From Bog-473 sp035551835 (lineage in GTDB: Bacteria; Actinomycetota; Acidimicrobiia; Acidimicrobiales; RAAP-2): DNA of 57,553 bases. The DNA is taken from positions 1 through 57,553 of the forward strand of contig DASZMN010000123.1 in the NCBI GenBank assembly GCA_035551835.1, written 5' to 3'. Positions 16,475 to 23,700 of the stretch are shown piece by piece; positions within the stretch are counted from its first letter, which is position 1; the number at the start of each line of letters is the position of its first letter. Made by a program: the position numbers and the translations under genes. The notes below the pieces were generated by a model that saw only the letters and a program-made list of their open reading frames with translations, ran no database searches and was not told where the DNA came from.

Positions 16475-18513
16475 CTCCCCTCGCCCCCGCTCGGCGTGCA
16501 GGAGCGGGGGTCCCAGGGCGCCAGCGGTGAGACCTTCGAGGTCGGCGGCTGAAAAGCGCCGCTGTTCGTCGACCCCGACCCCGATCCCGAGCCCGACCCC
16601 GTCGACCCCGTGTTGCTCCCCACCGTCGTCGTGGACGCACCCGACGCACCCGACGCGGCGGATCCAGTCGTCGCGGACGCCTGTGGCGTGTTGACGCTGA
16701 AGTCGGTCCCGGTCACGACGGTGACTTGGGACCCGGACTTCACCTGGGTGGGGTCGTCGGCCATGATCACGCCCCCGGTCATGGAGTTCGCGACGGCCTG
16801 CGCCGCCGCCAGTTCGGTCGGGGACTTGGAGGAGTAGTAGACGACCGTCTCGGCCTCCTGGCCGACCGGGGTCGTGTCGCCGATCGTCCCGATGTTGAAG
16901 CCGAGCGCCTTGAGGCTCTGGGCCGTGTCGGTGGCCTGGTTGGTGGCGCCCGACCCGTTCATCACCGACACCGTGACCGAAGAGGGGGAAGGCAGCGCGC
17001 CGCCCGAATAGGTGTCGGCGTTCGCCTTCAAACCGAGGAACTGGTCGACCGCGGCGTGGTCCTGCGGCTCAGACGGGAACTCGATGTCCCCGTAGTTGCC
17101 CCCTTGGTACACGTAGCTGCCGAACTGGTCGACCTGGACCGGAACCGTCAGCTGTGGCGACTTGTTGACGTTGACGCCGTGGTACGTCAACACCAGGCTG
17201 ATCATGTCGGTGGCCGAGAAGTTCGAGTCGACCGTGAGGTCACCGACGACGCCGGACACGAGCTGCTGGTCGCTGATCGGGTTGTCCAGGCCCTTGGCCT
17301 TGACGGCCGAGGCCAGCACGCGCAGGAACTCGTGGTCCCGCCGGATGCGAGCCAGGTCACTCTCCGTTTCCTGCGGCCAGTAGTTCGGATTGGTCGTCGT
17401 CACACCCGGCGGCTTGTACTGCAGGTGCCGCGCGCGGACGACCTGGAGCGCCTGGGTTCCGTTCAAGGCGATGCACCCGGTCGTCTGGATGTTCAGGCCC
17501 GAGTACGAGTCGTACACCGGCTCGGGGAAGTACATCTTGATCCCGCCCAACGCCTGCACCACGTTGATGAAGCTGTCGAAGTTGAGCTCGACGAAGTGCT
17601 GGATGGGGATCCCGAAATCCTCTTCGATGGCGTTGATGAGTTGATCGGGCCCTTGATACAGCGCCGCATCGATCTTGTTGGCCCCGTCGGACCGCGCGTT
17701 GGGGACGAACAGGTCGCGTGGGATCGAGAGGATCGACAGCGTGTTGTTGGCCGGATTCAAGTGCAGGATCATGACGACGTCGCTGTTGACGCCGGTCACG
17801 CCCTGCGAGCACAGGCCGTAGGCCGCGTTTTGCACTTTGAGTGCGCAACGCGACGTCGACCCGATCATCAAGATGTTCTCCGTGCCCGCGTCTGCGCCCT
17901 TCGCCGGCGAAGACGTCAGGTTGTGCAGGTCGATCCGGTGGATCTCGTGGTTGAGGTACCAGCCGTAGCCCGCGGCCGCCCCGGCGATGAGCACGAGCAC
18001 CAAGAAGAGCGAGCCGGCCACGTAGCCCACCTTGCGCCGCGTCGAACGCTTCTTCTTCGGCGCGGCGTGGGCCGGGCCACCGGCGTCCCGAGGCCCCCGT
18101 TGGCCGGGTCGGCCTCCGCCCCCGCCGGTCTTCTCCGCCTCGTCGATCTGTCGCCCGAGATCGTGGAGTCCTCGTTCCACCGGGTTGTCGGCGGGGTCGG
18201 CGTGCAGCGCCGCCAGGGTCGGCGAGTTATCCGGACCGGACCCACGCGCCCCCGGACCCGGGCCCCCCGTCCGCCCGGCCGGCGGTGGCGGCGAACCCCT
18301 GTTGGCCCCCCTTCCCCGGCCACGCCCCGGCGGCCCGCTCGACGGTCCCGCCTCGCCCCGCGCACCCCGCGCACCCCGCGCACCCGGCGCATTCGGCGCA
18401 TCCGGTGCCGGGGTGTCCGATCCCCCGGCAGCTCCCTCCGTCTCGTCGATCTGTCGCCCGAGGTCGTGCAGGCCCCTGTGGACAGGATCGTTTTCTGGGT
18501 TCGAGGGGGTCAT
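16471..18513 (-). CDS. LytR-CpsA-Psr (LCP) family glycopolymer ligase with LytR_C domain
   Basis: The 680-residue protein is long for the family. Residues 1-160 are a Gly/Pro/Arg-rich cytoplasmic region containing the motif RGLHDLGRQIDE twice (near 13-24 and 114-125). A membrane helix spans about 162-184. The LCP catalytic domain follows (about 210-440: NSDVVMILHLNP, SIPRDL, NKIDAAL, ARHLQY and an Arg pair in ARIRRDHEFL). A LytR C-terminal domain (about 520-610) and a Ser/Gly/Thr-rich tail complete it. LCP proteins attach glycopolymers such as arabinogalactan or teichoic-like chains to peptidoglycan. Which polymer is used here is unknown. Confidence 0.92.
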   Translation of the reverse strand: MTPSNPENDPVHRGLHDLGRQIDETEGAAGGSDTPAPDAPNAPGARGARGARGEAGPSSGPPGRGRGRGANRGSPPPPAGRTGGPGPGARGSGPDNSPTLAALHADPADNPVERGLHDLGRQIDEAEKTGGGGGRPGQRGPRDAGGPAHAAPKKKRSTRRKVGYVAGSLFLVLVLIAGAAAGYGWYLNHEIHRIDLHNLTSSPAKGADAGTENILMIGSTSRCALKVQNAAYGLCSQGVTGVNSDVVMILHLNPANNTLSILSIPRDLFVPNARSDGANKIDAALYQGPDQLINAIEEDFGIPIQHFVELNFDSFINVVQALGGIKMYFPEPVYDSYSGLNIQTTGCIALNGTQALQVVRARHLQYKPPGVTTTNPNYWPQETESDLARIRRDHEFLRVLASAVKAKGLDNPISDQQLVSGVVGDLTVDSNFSATDMISLVLTYHGVNVNKSPQLTVPVQVDQFGSYVYQGGNYGDIEFPSEPQDHAAVDQFLGLKANADTYSGGALPSPSSVTVSVMNGSGATNQATDTAQSLKALGFNIGTIGDTTPVGQEAETVVYYSSKSPTELAAAQAVANSMTGGVIMADDPTQVKSGSQVTVVTGTDFSVNTPQASATTGSAASGASGASTTTVGSNTGSTGSGSGSGSGSTNSGAFQPPTSKVSPLAPWDPRSCTPSGGEGS
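18133..18186 (-). repeat. second copy of the duplicated LCP N-terminal motif
   Basis: This encodes residues 110-127 of the LCP protein (NPVERGLHDLGRQIDEAE). The copy at 18436-18489 encodes residues 9-26 (DPVHRGLHDLGRQIDETE). The DNA is also similar, sharing GTCGATCTGTCGCCCGA. The two copies are 303 bp apart in direct orientation. Confidence 0.85.
18361..18405 (+). repeat. 9-bp tandem repeat inside the LCP gene
   Basis: Five units of a 9-bp repeat (CGCACCCCG, drifting to CGCATCCGG) encode the Gly-Ala-Arg-type repeats of the disordered linker between the two N-terminal motifs. The unit keeps the reading frame, so copy-number changes would only lengthen or shorten the linker. Confidence 0.8.
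18436..18489 (-). repeat. first copy of the duplicated LCP N-terminal motif
   Basis: This encodes residues 9-26 of the LCP protein and is paired with the copy at 18133-18186. Confidence 0.85.
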
Positions 18514-18811
18514 GGTCCAGTGTTGAGAATGACGTGCGACCTCTGGCTTTTGCTGCTGGTCGACGCCCGCGCCCCCGAGACGGCTCCGGTTAGGGCGGCC
18601 GGAACGGAGCGCCAGCCTAGCGAGGACCCCGCGTAGGGGGCAGTCGGGGCGAGCGCCCAGCGGGTCGCAACTGCTCCACCAGCCACAACGCCCGCTCCGT
18701 CCAAAAAGTCGTCCCTGACACCCGGGCCCCCAGGCCGACAGGAGGTCGGCATTCGTGCCCTCGGCCGCCCGGTGCTCCCGTCATCTTCCCGGCGGGGACA
18801 CGCCGCTCGCC

Positions 18812-18817
18812 CATACT
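18812..18817 (+). promoter_or_regulatory. -10 element of the Nudix gene (leaderless type)
   Basis: CATACT ends 6 nt before ATG 18824, with no Shine-Dalgarno between them. Confidence 0.5.
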
Positions 18818-18823
18818 GGACGA

Positions 18824-19312
18824 ATGGTGGCGAGCAGCGCGGGTCTGCTGCTCTATCGGGTGACCAACGACCGCGTCGTCGAGGTCCTGCTCGGGCACCC
18901 CGGTGGGCCGTTCTGGGCCAGAAAGGACGACGGGGTCTGGTCGATCCCCAAGGGTGAGTTCGCCGAGGGGGAGGACCCCCTCACGGCGGCGTACCGCGAG
19001 TTTCGTGAAGAGATCGGGCTCGACCCTCCGCCGTCCGCACCGACCTCCCTCGGCACGCGACGCCAGCCGAGCGGCAAATGGGTTAGCGCATGGGCCGTGG
19101 AGGGCGACCTCGATGTGACCCACGCAACGAGCAACACCTTCGAGATCGAATGGCCGAAGGGCTCGGGCAACCGGCGCGAGTTCCCCGAGGTGGACCGCGT
19201 GGAATGGATGTCCGTGGCGCGCGCCCGGAGCAAGCTGCTCAAGGGTCAAGTGCCGTTCCTCGACCAGTTGGTGGACGAGCTCGCCGGCACGGCTGCGGTG
19301 CTCGAAGGCTGA
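18824..19312 (+). CDS. Nudix hydrolase
   Basis: The 162-residue protein has a complete Nudix box: GEFAEGE, then REFREEIGL, matching GX5EX7REUXEEXGU. The four catalytic glutamates that hold Mg2+ are present. It should cleave a nucleoside diphosphate linked to another group X. The pattern AGLLLYR at the N-terminus and the WPKGSG/FPEVDRVEW segment resemble the diadenosine-polyphosphate/ADP-ribose-type Nudix proteins of actinobacteria, but substrate is not decidable. ATG 18824 is chosen over an upstream frame opening at 18755 because the conserved fold begins here and a -10 element lies 6 nt upstream. Confidence 0.9.
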   Translation: MVASSAGLLLYRVTNDRVVEVLLGHPGGPFWARKDDGVWSIPKGEFAEGEDPLTAAYREFREEIGLDPPPSAPTSLGTRRQPSGKWVSAWAVEGDLDVTHATSNTFEIEWPKGSGNRREFPEVDRVEWMSVARARSKLLKGQVPFLDQLVDELAGTAAVLEG

Positions 19313-19361
19313 AGAAGAACGGGCCGGCGCAGCTCCGTGCACGGTGCCCCCGTGCCCGGGC

Positions 19362-19375
19362 TTGCACGCGTGCAA
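19362..19375. promoter_or_regulatory. 14-bp perfect palindrome
   Basis: TTGCACGCGTGCAA is a perfect palindrome in the 94-bp gap between the Nudix gene and the tRNA-Pro-like sequence. It could be a binding site for a dimeric regulator. No regulator is indicated. Confidence 0.35.
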
Positions 19376-19406
19376 CGGCAAGCGTGCGTGCCGAGGACCT
19401 GCAGAA

Positions 19407-19473
19407 TCGGCATGCCCGGATTTGAACCGGGGACCTCTGCGACCCCAACGGAGCGTCGTTGCGCGCCATGCCT
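19407..19473 (-). pseudogene. degenerate tRNA-Pro(GGG)-like sequence / att-like repeat
   Basis: On the minus strand a T arm (CCCGG/CCGGG around TTCAAAT), variable loop, an anticodon arm (CTCCG-TTGGGGT-CGCAG, one mismatch, anticodon GGG) and a 3' acceptor CATGCCG with discriminator A are seen. The 5' side AGGCATG pairs with that acceptor at six of seven positions. The D arm is about 8 nt too short, so it cannot fold as a normal tRNA. The 29 nt at 19413-19441 are identical to 22052-22080 in the intact tRNA-Pro(CGG). It is therefore either a decayed proline tRNA or the distal attachment repeat of the island between them. Confidence 0.7.
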
Positions 19474-19541
19474 ACCGGCGTACGGTGGCATGGCCAGTGT
19501 GCGTTCTGCACGGTGGCTCGCCTCGCTATACAGGGATCTTG

Positions 19542-20678
19542 ATGGACAGCGCAGCGCTTCTGGTGATTGGTGCGGGCCCCTACGGTATTGCGACTGCCGC
19601 GCGAGCCATTGAGCGCGGCATCGACACAATCGTCGTTGGCGGACCAATGGCCTTCTGGAAGCAACATATGCCCGAGGGGATGTGCTTACGTTCGGGTCCA
19701 GATTGGCATCTCGATGCGGCGGGCGTCCACACGTTCGAAGCGTTTCTCGAGGAACAATCGATTGCACCCAACGACATCGACCCGATACCCATCAGTGTGT
19801 TCCTTGACTATGCAACCTGGTTCCAGGAGAACACGGGCCTTGTCGTGCGGGAGAGCCTCGTCACCGAACTCACACAAGAGGGCGACGTATTCGAAGCGCT
19901 CCTTGACAGCGGTGAGCGGATCACCGCCGAAGCGGTAGTGGCTGCACCCGGGATTCGCCACTTCGAGCAACTACCTCAGTGGGCGGATTCAGTACCGCCG
20001 GGAATTGGCGTACATACCTGTGATCTTGTGCGCTTCGAGGACCTCCGCGACGCGCGCGTACTCATTGTGGGTGGCCGCCAGAGCGCCTACGAATGGGCCG
20101 CTCTGATCGGCGAACAAGGCGCCGAACGCATCGACAACGTCCACCGCCACGATGTCCCCCTATTCGAGCGAGTCAGCTGGAAGTTCGTGGACGACTACGT
20201 TGCCGCCATGCTCGCCGTGCCCGGGTGGTGGCAGGCTTTGCCTCCTTCCGAGCAGGCCCGGATTTCTCGGCAGTTCTGGGAGGTTGGCCGCCTCACGCTG
20301 GAGTGGTGGTTGAGCCCACGCCTCGCCACCAACCAGTTCCATCGTTGGCCGGGCACATCGGTCATCGACATCAGTGAAAACACCGGAGGTGTGATAGCCG
20401 AGCTATCAAATGGCGAACGTCTGGCCGTCGATCGCATCGTCTTCGCGACTGGTTACAAGGCCAACCTACGAAGCGTGCCCTACCTCGAGCGGTTAGTCGA
20501 CAGAATCAATCTCGTCGACGGATTCCCTCTACTTGACGAAGCGTTCCAGTCAAGCGTCGCCGGCCTCTACATAACGGGATTTGCTGCGACGAGGGACTTC
20601 GGACCGTTCCTTGGGTTCACTAAGGCTTGCCCTGCCGCCGCCACGCTCATCGTCAACGACCTTCTCGAACGTGCCTGA
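19542..20678 (+). CDS. FAD/NAD(P)-binding oxidoreductase, flavin-monooxygenase-like
   Basis: The 378-residue protein has an FAD-binding Rossmann motif at the N-terminus (VIGAGPYGIATA) and a second dinucleotide motif near residue 170 (VLIVGGRQSAYEWA). A C-terminal ATG-type motif (VFATGYKANL) and the LYITGFAA region close the fold. This layout fits single-component flavin monooxygenases or related pyridine-nucleotide oxidoreductases. The substrate is unknown. ATG 19542 is used because the Rossmann strand starts there and the upstream frame runs through the tRNA-like sequence. Third codon positions hold more A/T than in neighbouring genes, consistent with horizontal acquisition. It is the main cargo of the tRNA-Pro island. 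Confidence 0.85.
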   Translation: MDSAALLVIGAGPYGIATAARAIERGIDTIVVGGPMAFWKQHMPEGMCLRSGPDWHLDAAGVHTFEAFLEEQSIAPNDIDPIPISVFLDYATWFQENTGLVVRESLVTELTQEGDVFEALLDSGERITAEAVVAAPGIRHFEQLPQWADSVPPGIGVHTCDLVRFEDLRDARVLIVGGRQSAYEWAALIGEQGAERIDNVHRHDVPLFERVSWKFVDDYVAAMLAVPGWWQALPPSEQARISRQFWEVGRLTLEWWLSPRLATNQFHRWPGTSVIDISENTGGVIAELSNGERLAVDRIVFATGYKANLRSVPYLERLVDRINLVDGFPLLDEAFQSSVAGLYITGFAATRDFGPFLGFTKACPAAATLIVNDLLERA

Positions 20679-20758
20679 CGATCGATCGCTGTGGCCTTTG
20701 CGGGTCTGTGGCCTGTAAAGGAAAAACGGCACCCGCAAAATACATACAGGTCAATGTC

Positions 20759-21118
20759 TCAGTGGAGCCAGTGCACCCGGTCGTGTTCGGCTTCAGGAGG
20801 TGACTCCAGTAACCGAGTCAGCGATGCGATGAGGTTCTCTGGGTAGGCGGCTCCACCACGGTGGAATCGTCGGGTCGATGTCAGAACTACTCCGGCGTGG
20901 TGTTCGCCGGTAGCCGCCCACCGTCGGACTATGCGGTCGAGATCTTTGGCGTCTTCACTGACCAGTGCTCGGTCCTCTGCTGCGGAGTGTCTGAGAAGCT
21001 CTTCGTCGGCCAACTCCGCCAAGCGCGGGTCATCGGCAGCCGCTACGACGTCGTGGCCCTTCTGGCGAAGCCGTGCAGCCGCTATACGGGAATGGTGCAC
21101 GTCGAGGACCAGCTTCAC
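20759..21118 (-). CDS. DUF5615-type PIN-like toxin of a toxin-antitoxin pair
   Basis: The 119-residue protein starts at GTG 21118, overlapping the antitoxin stop as GTGA. It begins with KLVLDVHHS, the strand-Asp motif of PIN-like nucleases. It continues with GHDVVAAADD and SDEDL-like acidic residues (ADEELLRHSAAEDRALVSEDAKDLD, core acidic residues only). These are the conserved acids of the DUF5615/Mut7-C-like family and would bind the metal for RNA cleavage. The VapC-like toxin role is inferred from fold family and the coupled upstream antitoxin gene. Confidence 0.8.
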   Translation of the reverse strand: MKLVLDVHHSRIAAARLRQKGHDVVAAADDPRLAELADEELLRHSAAEDRALVSEDAKDLDRIVRRWAATGEHHAGVVLTSTRRFHRGGAAYPENLIASLTRLLESPPEAEHDRVHWLH

Positions 21119-21540
21119 CCCGCCAGAAGGCCCTGGCGACGCCGCCATGTCTCCTCGAGCAGGTCGGCTGCGGCGACATTCTCGGCGATCTCTTCGTCGA
21201 TCTCGGTGGTGAAGTCGGCGTAGTAGTCCAACACGGCGTCGATCTGCTGGCGGGACAGGCCCAGGTGCTCGGCCGCACGGCTTATGCGGTCCTCAGGGGG
21301 GACGTCCCCGCTGACGAGCCCGCCGACCACCTCCCAGACGTCTGGGCCGCCGATGAGACCTGCGCGACGACCAGATGCACCGTCACGGAAGACGATCATC
21401 GGGTGCCGCCGTGCGCGCAAACCCTCCTCGATGAGCTCCTCGGCGAGGGCCGAGGTCGAAACATTGCGAGCTCCGGCCTCGGCTTTCAGCCGTTCGAGGA
21501 CCTGGGGCCGTCGGAAGCGGATGGACACCGGAGTCACCAT
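21115..21540 (-). CDS. antitoxin with RHH-like and DUF433-like regions
   Basis: The 141-residue protein has an N-terminal ribbon-helix-helix-like DNA-binding segment (TPVSIRFRRPQVLERLKAEA) and a central DUF433-like region (HPMIVFRDGASGRRAGLIGG). An acidic helical C-terminus follows and probably wraps the toxin. ATG 21540 is chosen because the RHH strand starts just after it, although the frame is open far upstream through non-coding DNA. The perfect palindrome TGACTAC-AGT-GTAGTCA begins at the start codon, as expected for autorepression. It is translationally coupled to the toxin. Confidence 0.8.
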   Translation of the reverse strand: MVTPVSIRFRRPQVLERLKAEAGARNVSTSALAEELIEEGLRARRHPMIVFRDGASGRRAGLIGGPDVWEVVGGLVSGDVPPEDRISRAAEHLGLSRQQIDAVLDYYADFTTEIDEEIAENVAAADLLEETWRRRQGLLAG

Positions 21541-21556
21541 GACTACAGTGTAGTCA
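21540..21556. promoter_or_regulatory. operator of the toxin-antitoxin operon
   Basis: TGACTAC-AGT-GTAGTCA is a perfect inverted repeat with 7-bp arms and a 3-bp centre. It abuts the antitoxin start codon. Antitoxins with RHH domains usually bind such sites to repress their own operon. Confidence 0.65.
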
Positions 21557-21641
21557 CCTGCCGGTGAGCTCGATCGGTCGTCGGTCCTGGTTGACCTGCT
21601 CGATCCCTTGTGTTCACGGACGACGGAGGCAGAGCCCTCCG

Positions 21642-21895
21642 CTACTCGAACTGGCGACGCGCGTCTGGGAGCCCGCCACGGCCGACGCCGGCTGCGCCGG
21701 TGCGTGTTTCCACTATCTGCGGCGTCTCGATGCCACGACACTGGTCGTCGAAGGCGTCGATGTGAAGACGGCGCAGACCCGCCTCGGCCACGCCGCCCCC
21801 AGGGTGGCCGGCCATCTACGCCACAGCCCCCGCGACGGTCGACCGCGCCGCGGCCGACGTGATCGGTGAGACGCTCTTCGGACCCGACGGCAACC
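21642..21895 (+). pseudogene. 3' remnant of a tyrosine recombinase (integrase), frameshifted
   Basis: One frame encodes LRRLDATTLVVEGVDVKTAQ then TRLGHAAPRV (to 21806). These are the catalytic HxxR (HYLR, from about 21711) and LGH boxes of tyrosine integrases. The next part, AIYATAPATVDRAAADVIGE (from 21815), carries the nucleophile tyrosine but lies in another frame. The join needs a frameshift near 21807-21814. The N-terminal two thirds of the gene are missing. It sits 150 bp from the 3' end of tRNA-Pro, the usual place for an element integrase, so it probably once drove integration of this island. Confidence 0.8.
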
Positions 21896-22045
21896 ATCAC
21901 AGTTCCGTCGAGCGTCGAGCGGCGACCTCCGAAGAAGCGCCGCAACCCGCAACCCCCGAAATAAAGTTCCGCGCCATTTGCGCGCCATTGGATCGAGAGG
22001 GTAACCATCTCCGCCAAGCGCACCGCCCTGACCAGGGCATTCGAG

Positions 22046-22120
22046 TCGGGCTGCCCGGATTTGAACCGGGGACCTCTGCGTCCCGAACGCAGCGCGCTAA
22101 CCAAGCTGCGCCACAGCCCG
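22046..22120 (-). tRNA. tRNA-Pro(CGG)
   Basis: The cloverleaf is complete. The acceptor stem is CGGGCTG/CAGCCCG, the D stem GCGC/GCGC, the anticodon stem CTGCG/CGCAG with loop TTCGGGA (anticodon CGG), and the T stem CCCGG/CCGGG with loop TTCAAAT. The discriminator is A and CCA is not encoded. Its 3' end faces the island and its T-arm segment (22052-22080) is repeated exactly at 19413-19441. Confidence 0.97.
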
Positions 22121-22160
22121 TCCGCCCCCAACGGGGAGCGTCTGGAACACTACCCCGGCC

Positions 22161-23189
22161 TCAGCCGCCTGCTTCCCCGCTGCCGTTCGCCGAGGGATCC
22201 GCCTCGCCGCCCGCCTCCGACCCCATGTCCGGGTCGTCGCCGCTCGCAGGCGCCGACGCCGGTCCGGCGAAGGTCGCGACCACCTGGGCCACCCGGCGCT
22301 TGTCCATCTCGACCACCTTCAAATCCCAGTCGCCGACGCGCACCTTCTCGCCTTCGCTCGGGATGTGCCCGAAGCGCTCGAAGAGCAGGCCGCCCAGCGT
22401 CACGTATTCGCCGTCGGGGATTTCGATCCCGAGCCTCTCGCGCACGTCGTCGACGTTGGTCTGGCCGTCGAGGAGCCACCGGTTGTTGTCAACCCGGACC
22501 ATCTGTGACTCCTCTTCCTCGTCGAATTCGTCGTGCAGTTCGCCGACGAGTGGTTCGAGGAGATCCTTCACGGTCAGGAGGCCCGCCACCCCGCCGTATT
22601 CGTCGACCACGACCGCGACGGCCCGCCGGTGCTTGCGCATGTCGGCGAGGGTTTCGAGCACGCCGAGGGTCTCGGGCACCAGATGCGCCGGCCGGACCTT
22701 GCGGGAGATCTCCAACGGGCTGGGGTCGGTGGCGTCTCGGTCGCGCGGCAATTCCGCGTCGCTCCCGGAATCACCGCGCGAACCGCCGCGACCGCCCGTT
22801 CGGAAAATGTCGTTGACGAAGAGGATGCCGATGAGATCGTCGAGGTCGTCGTGCACGACCGGGAAGCAGCTGTGCCCGGTGGTGCGCACCGCTTGGGCGA
22901 TGTCGTCCGCGTGCACCGGGATCGTGAGGAAGGTGACGTCGACCCGGGGCGTCATCACCTCGCGCACGTCCATGTCGCGCAGGTCGGCGAGGGCCTCCAA
23001 AATGATGCGTTCCTGCTCGGTGGCGGCGGCGGACGCCCCGACCTCGTTGGAGTGGTCACCGCGCCGCCCGCCCCCGCCCCCGCCCCCGGACCCGGGCCCG
23101 TCGTCGGCCTTGTCGGACGCGCGACGGCGCAGCCAGCGTGGTCGTCTCGATGGGGCAGGTTCGGGAGGCTCCCGGCGATGCGACGACAC
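22161..23189 (-). CDS. CorC/HlyC-like CBS-domain protein without a membrane domain
   Basis: The 342-residue protein starts at GTG 23189. A Gly/Arg-rich N-terminus is followed by a CBS pair (about 75-230: DMDVREVMTPRVDVTFL, FPVVHDDLDDLIGILFVND, VVVDEYGGVAGLLTVKDLLE, cores shown). A CorC_HlyC C-terminal domain comes next (about 240-310: LDGQTNVDDVRERLG, LGGLLFERFG). The DUF21 membrane domain of HlyC/CorC transporters is lacking, as in E. coli CorC, so it is soluble. It may act in Mg2+/Co2+ homeostasis. It lies 12 bp downstream of the receiver gene on the same strand, probably one operon. Confidence 0.87.
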   Translation of the reverse strand: MSSHRREPPEPAPSRRPRWLRRRASDKADDGPGSGGGGGGGRRGDHSNEVGASAAATEQERIILEALADLRDMDVREVMTPRVDVTFLTIPVHADDIAQAVRTTGHSCFPVVHDDLDDLIGILFVNDIFRTGGRGGSRGDSGSDAELPRDRDATDPSPLEISRKVRPAHLVPETLGVLETLADMRKHRRAVAVVVDEYGGVAGLLTVKDLLEPLVGELHDEFDEEEESQMVRVDNNRWLLDGQTNVDDVRERLGIEIPDGEYVTLGGLLFERFGHIPSEGEKVRVGDWDLKVVEMDKRRVAQVVATFAGPASAPASGDDPDMGSEAGGEADPSANGSGEAGG

Positions 23190-23201
23190 GTCAGCGCCGG
23201 G

Positions 23202-23657
23202 TCAGGGTTTGGACTCGGGTCCCGCCTGGAGCTGGGGTCCGGCGCCCACCAGCACGGGCACGGGGGTGAACGAGTCGTCGGCGAAGGTGCCCTCGTTGAG
23301 CAACGCGGTGACCGCACGTCGCAGCCGGAGGGGGTCGATCGGCTTGACCAGCCAGCCCTCCGCGCCCGATCGGCGAGCCAAGAAGACGTCGGGCCGCCGG
23401 TCGAGGAGCATCAGGACCGCGATGTGATCGATGGCGTCGTAGGACTCCTGCAGCCTGAGCTCGAGGCACACCGCCATCCCGCCCATGTTCCCCATCTGCA
23501 TGTCGACGATCACGAGATCGGGCGACTCCTCGGCCACGAAGGCAACGACCTCGGGCCCCGAGGTCACCGACCGGACCTCGATGTCGGGTCCGCTGATGAC
23601 CGCCTCGATCTCCCTGCGGAGGGTGGGCGCGTCGCTCGCGACCAGGATGGTCTGCAC
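23202..23657 (-). CDS. stand-alone response-regulator receiver protein
   Basis: The 151-residue protein is a single receiver domain. The phospho-acceptor Asp is in LVIVDMQMGNMGG (near residue 53), and the conserved Lys-Pro is in LVKPIDP (near residue 106). There is no output domain, only a 30-residue Pro/Gly tail. It may pass phosphate or act through protein contacts. GTG 23657 is the start, with a TAGTCT -10-like hexamer 7 nt upstream. No histidine kinase lies nearby. It precedes the CorC-like gene. Confidence 0.88.
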   Translation of the reverse strand: MQTILVASDAPTLRREIEAVISGPDIEVRSVTSGPEVVAFVAEESPDLVIVDMQMGNMGGMAVCLELRLQESYDAIDHIAVLMLLDRRPDVFLARRSGAEGWLVKPIDPLRLRRAVTALLNEGTFADDSFTPVPVLVGAGPQLQAGPESKP

Positions 23658-23664
23658 CGACCGG

Positions 23665-23670
23665 AGACTA
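23665..23670 (-). promoter_or_regulatory. -10 element of the receiver gene (leaderless type)
   Basis: TAGTCT on the minus strand ends 7 nt before GTG 23657. Confidence 0.5.
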
Positions 23671-23700
23671 TCGGACCCCCCTCGGGTCCGGTAACCCGGA

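Noticed and set aside
19344..19541. N-terminal extension of the flavin oxidoreductase
   Set aside because: The extension runs through the tRNA-Pro-like sequence and lacks structure. The Rossmann fold starts at ATG 19542.
22040..22110. Reading frames encoding GLPGFEPGTSASRTQRA-type sequence across tRNA-Pro
   Set aside because: This is the well-known false protein made by translating a proline tRNA gene antisense. It reads straight through the intact tRNA at 22046-22120.
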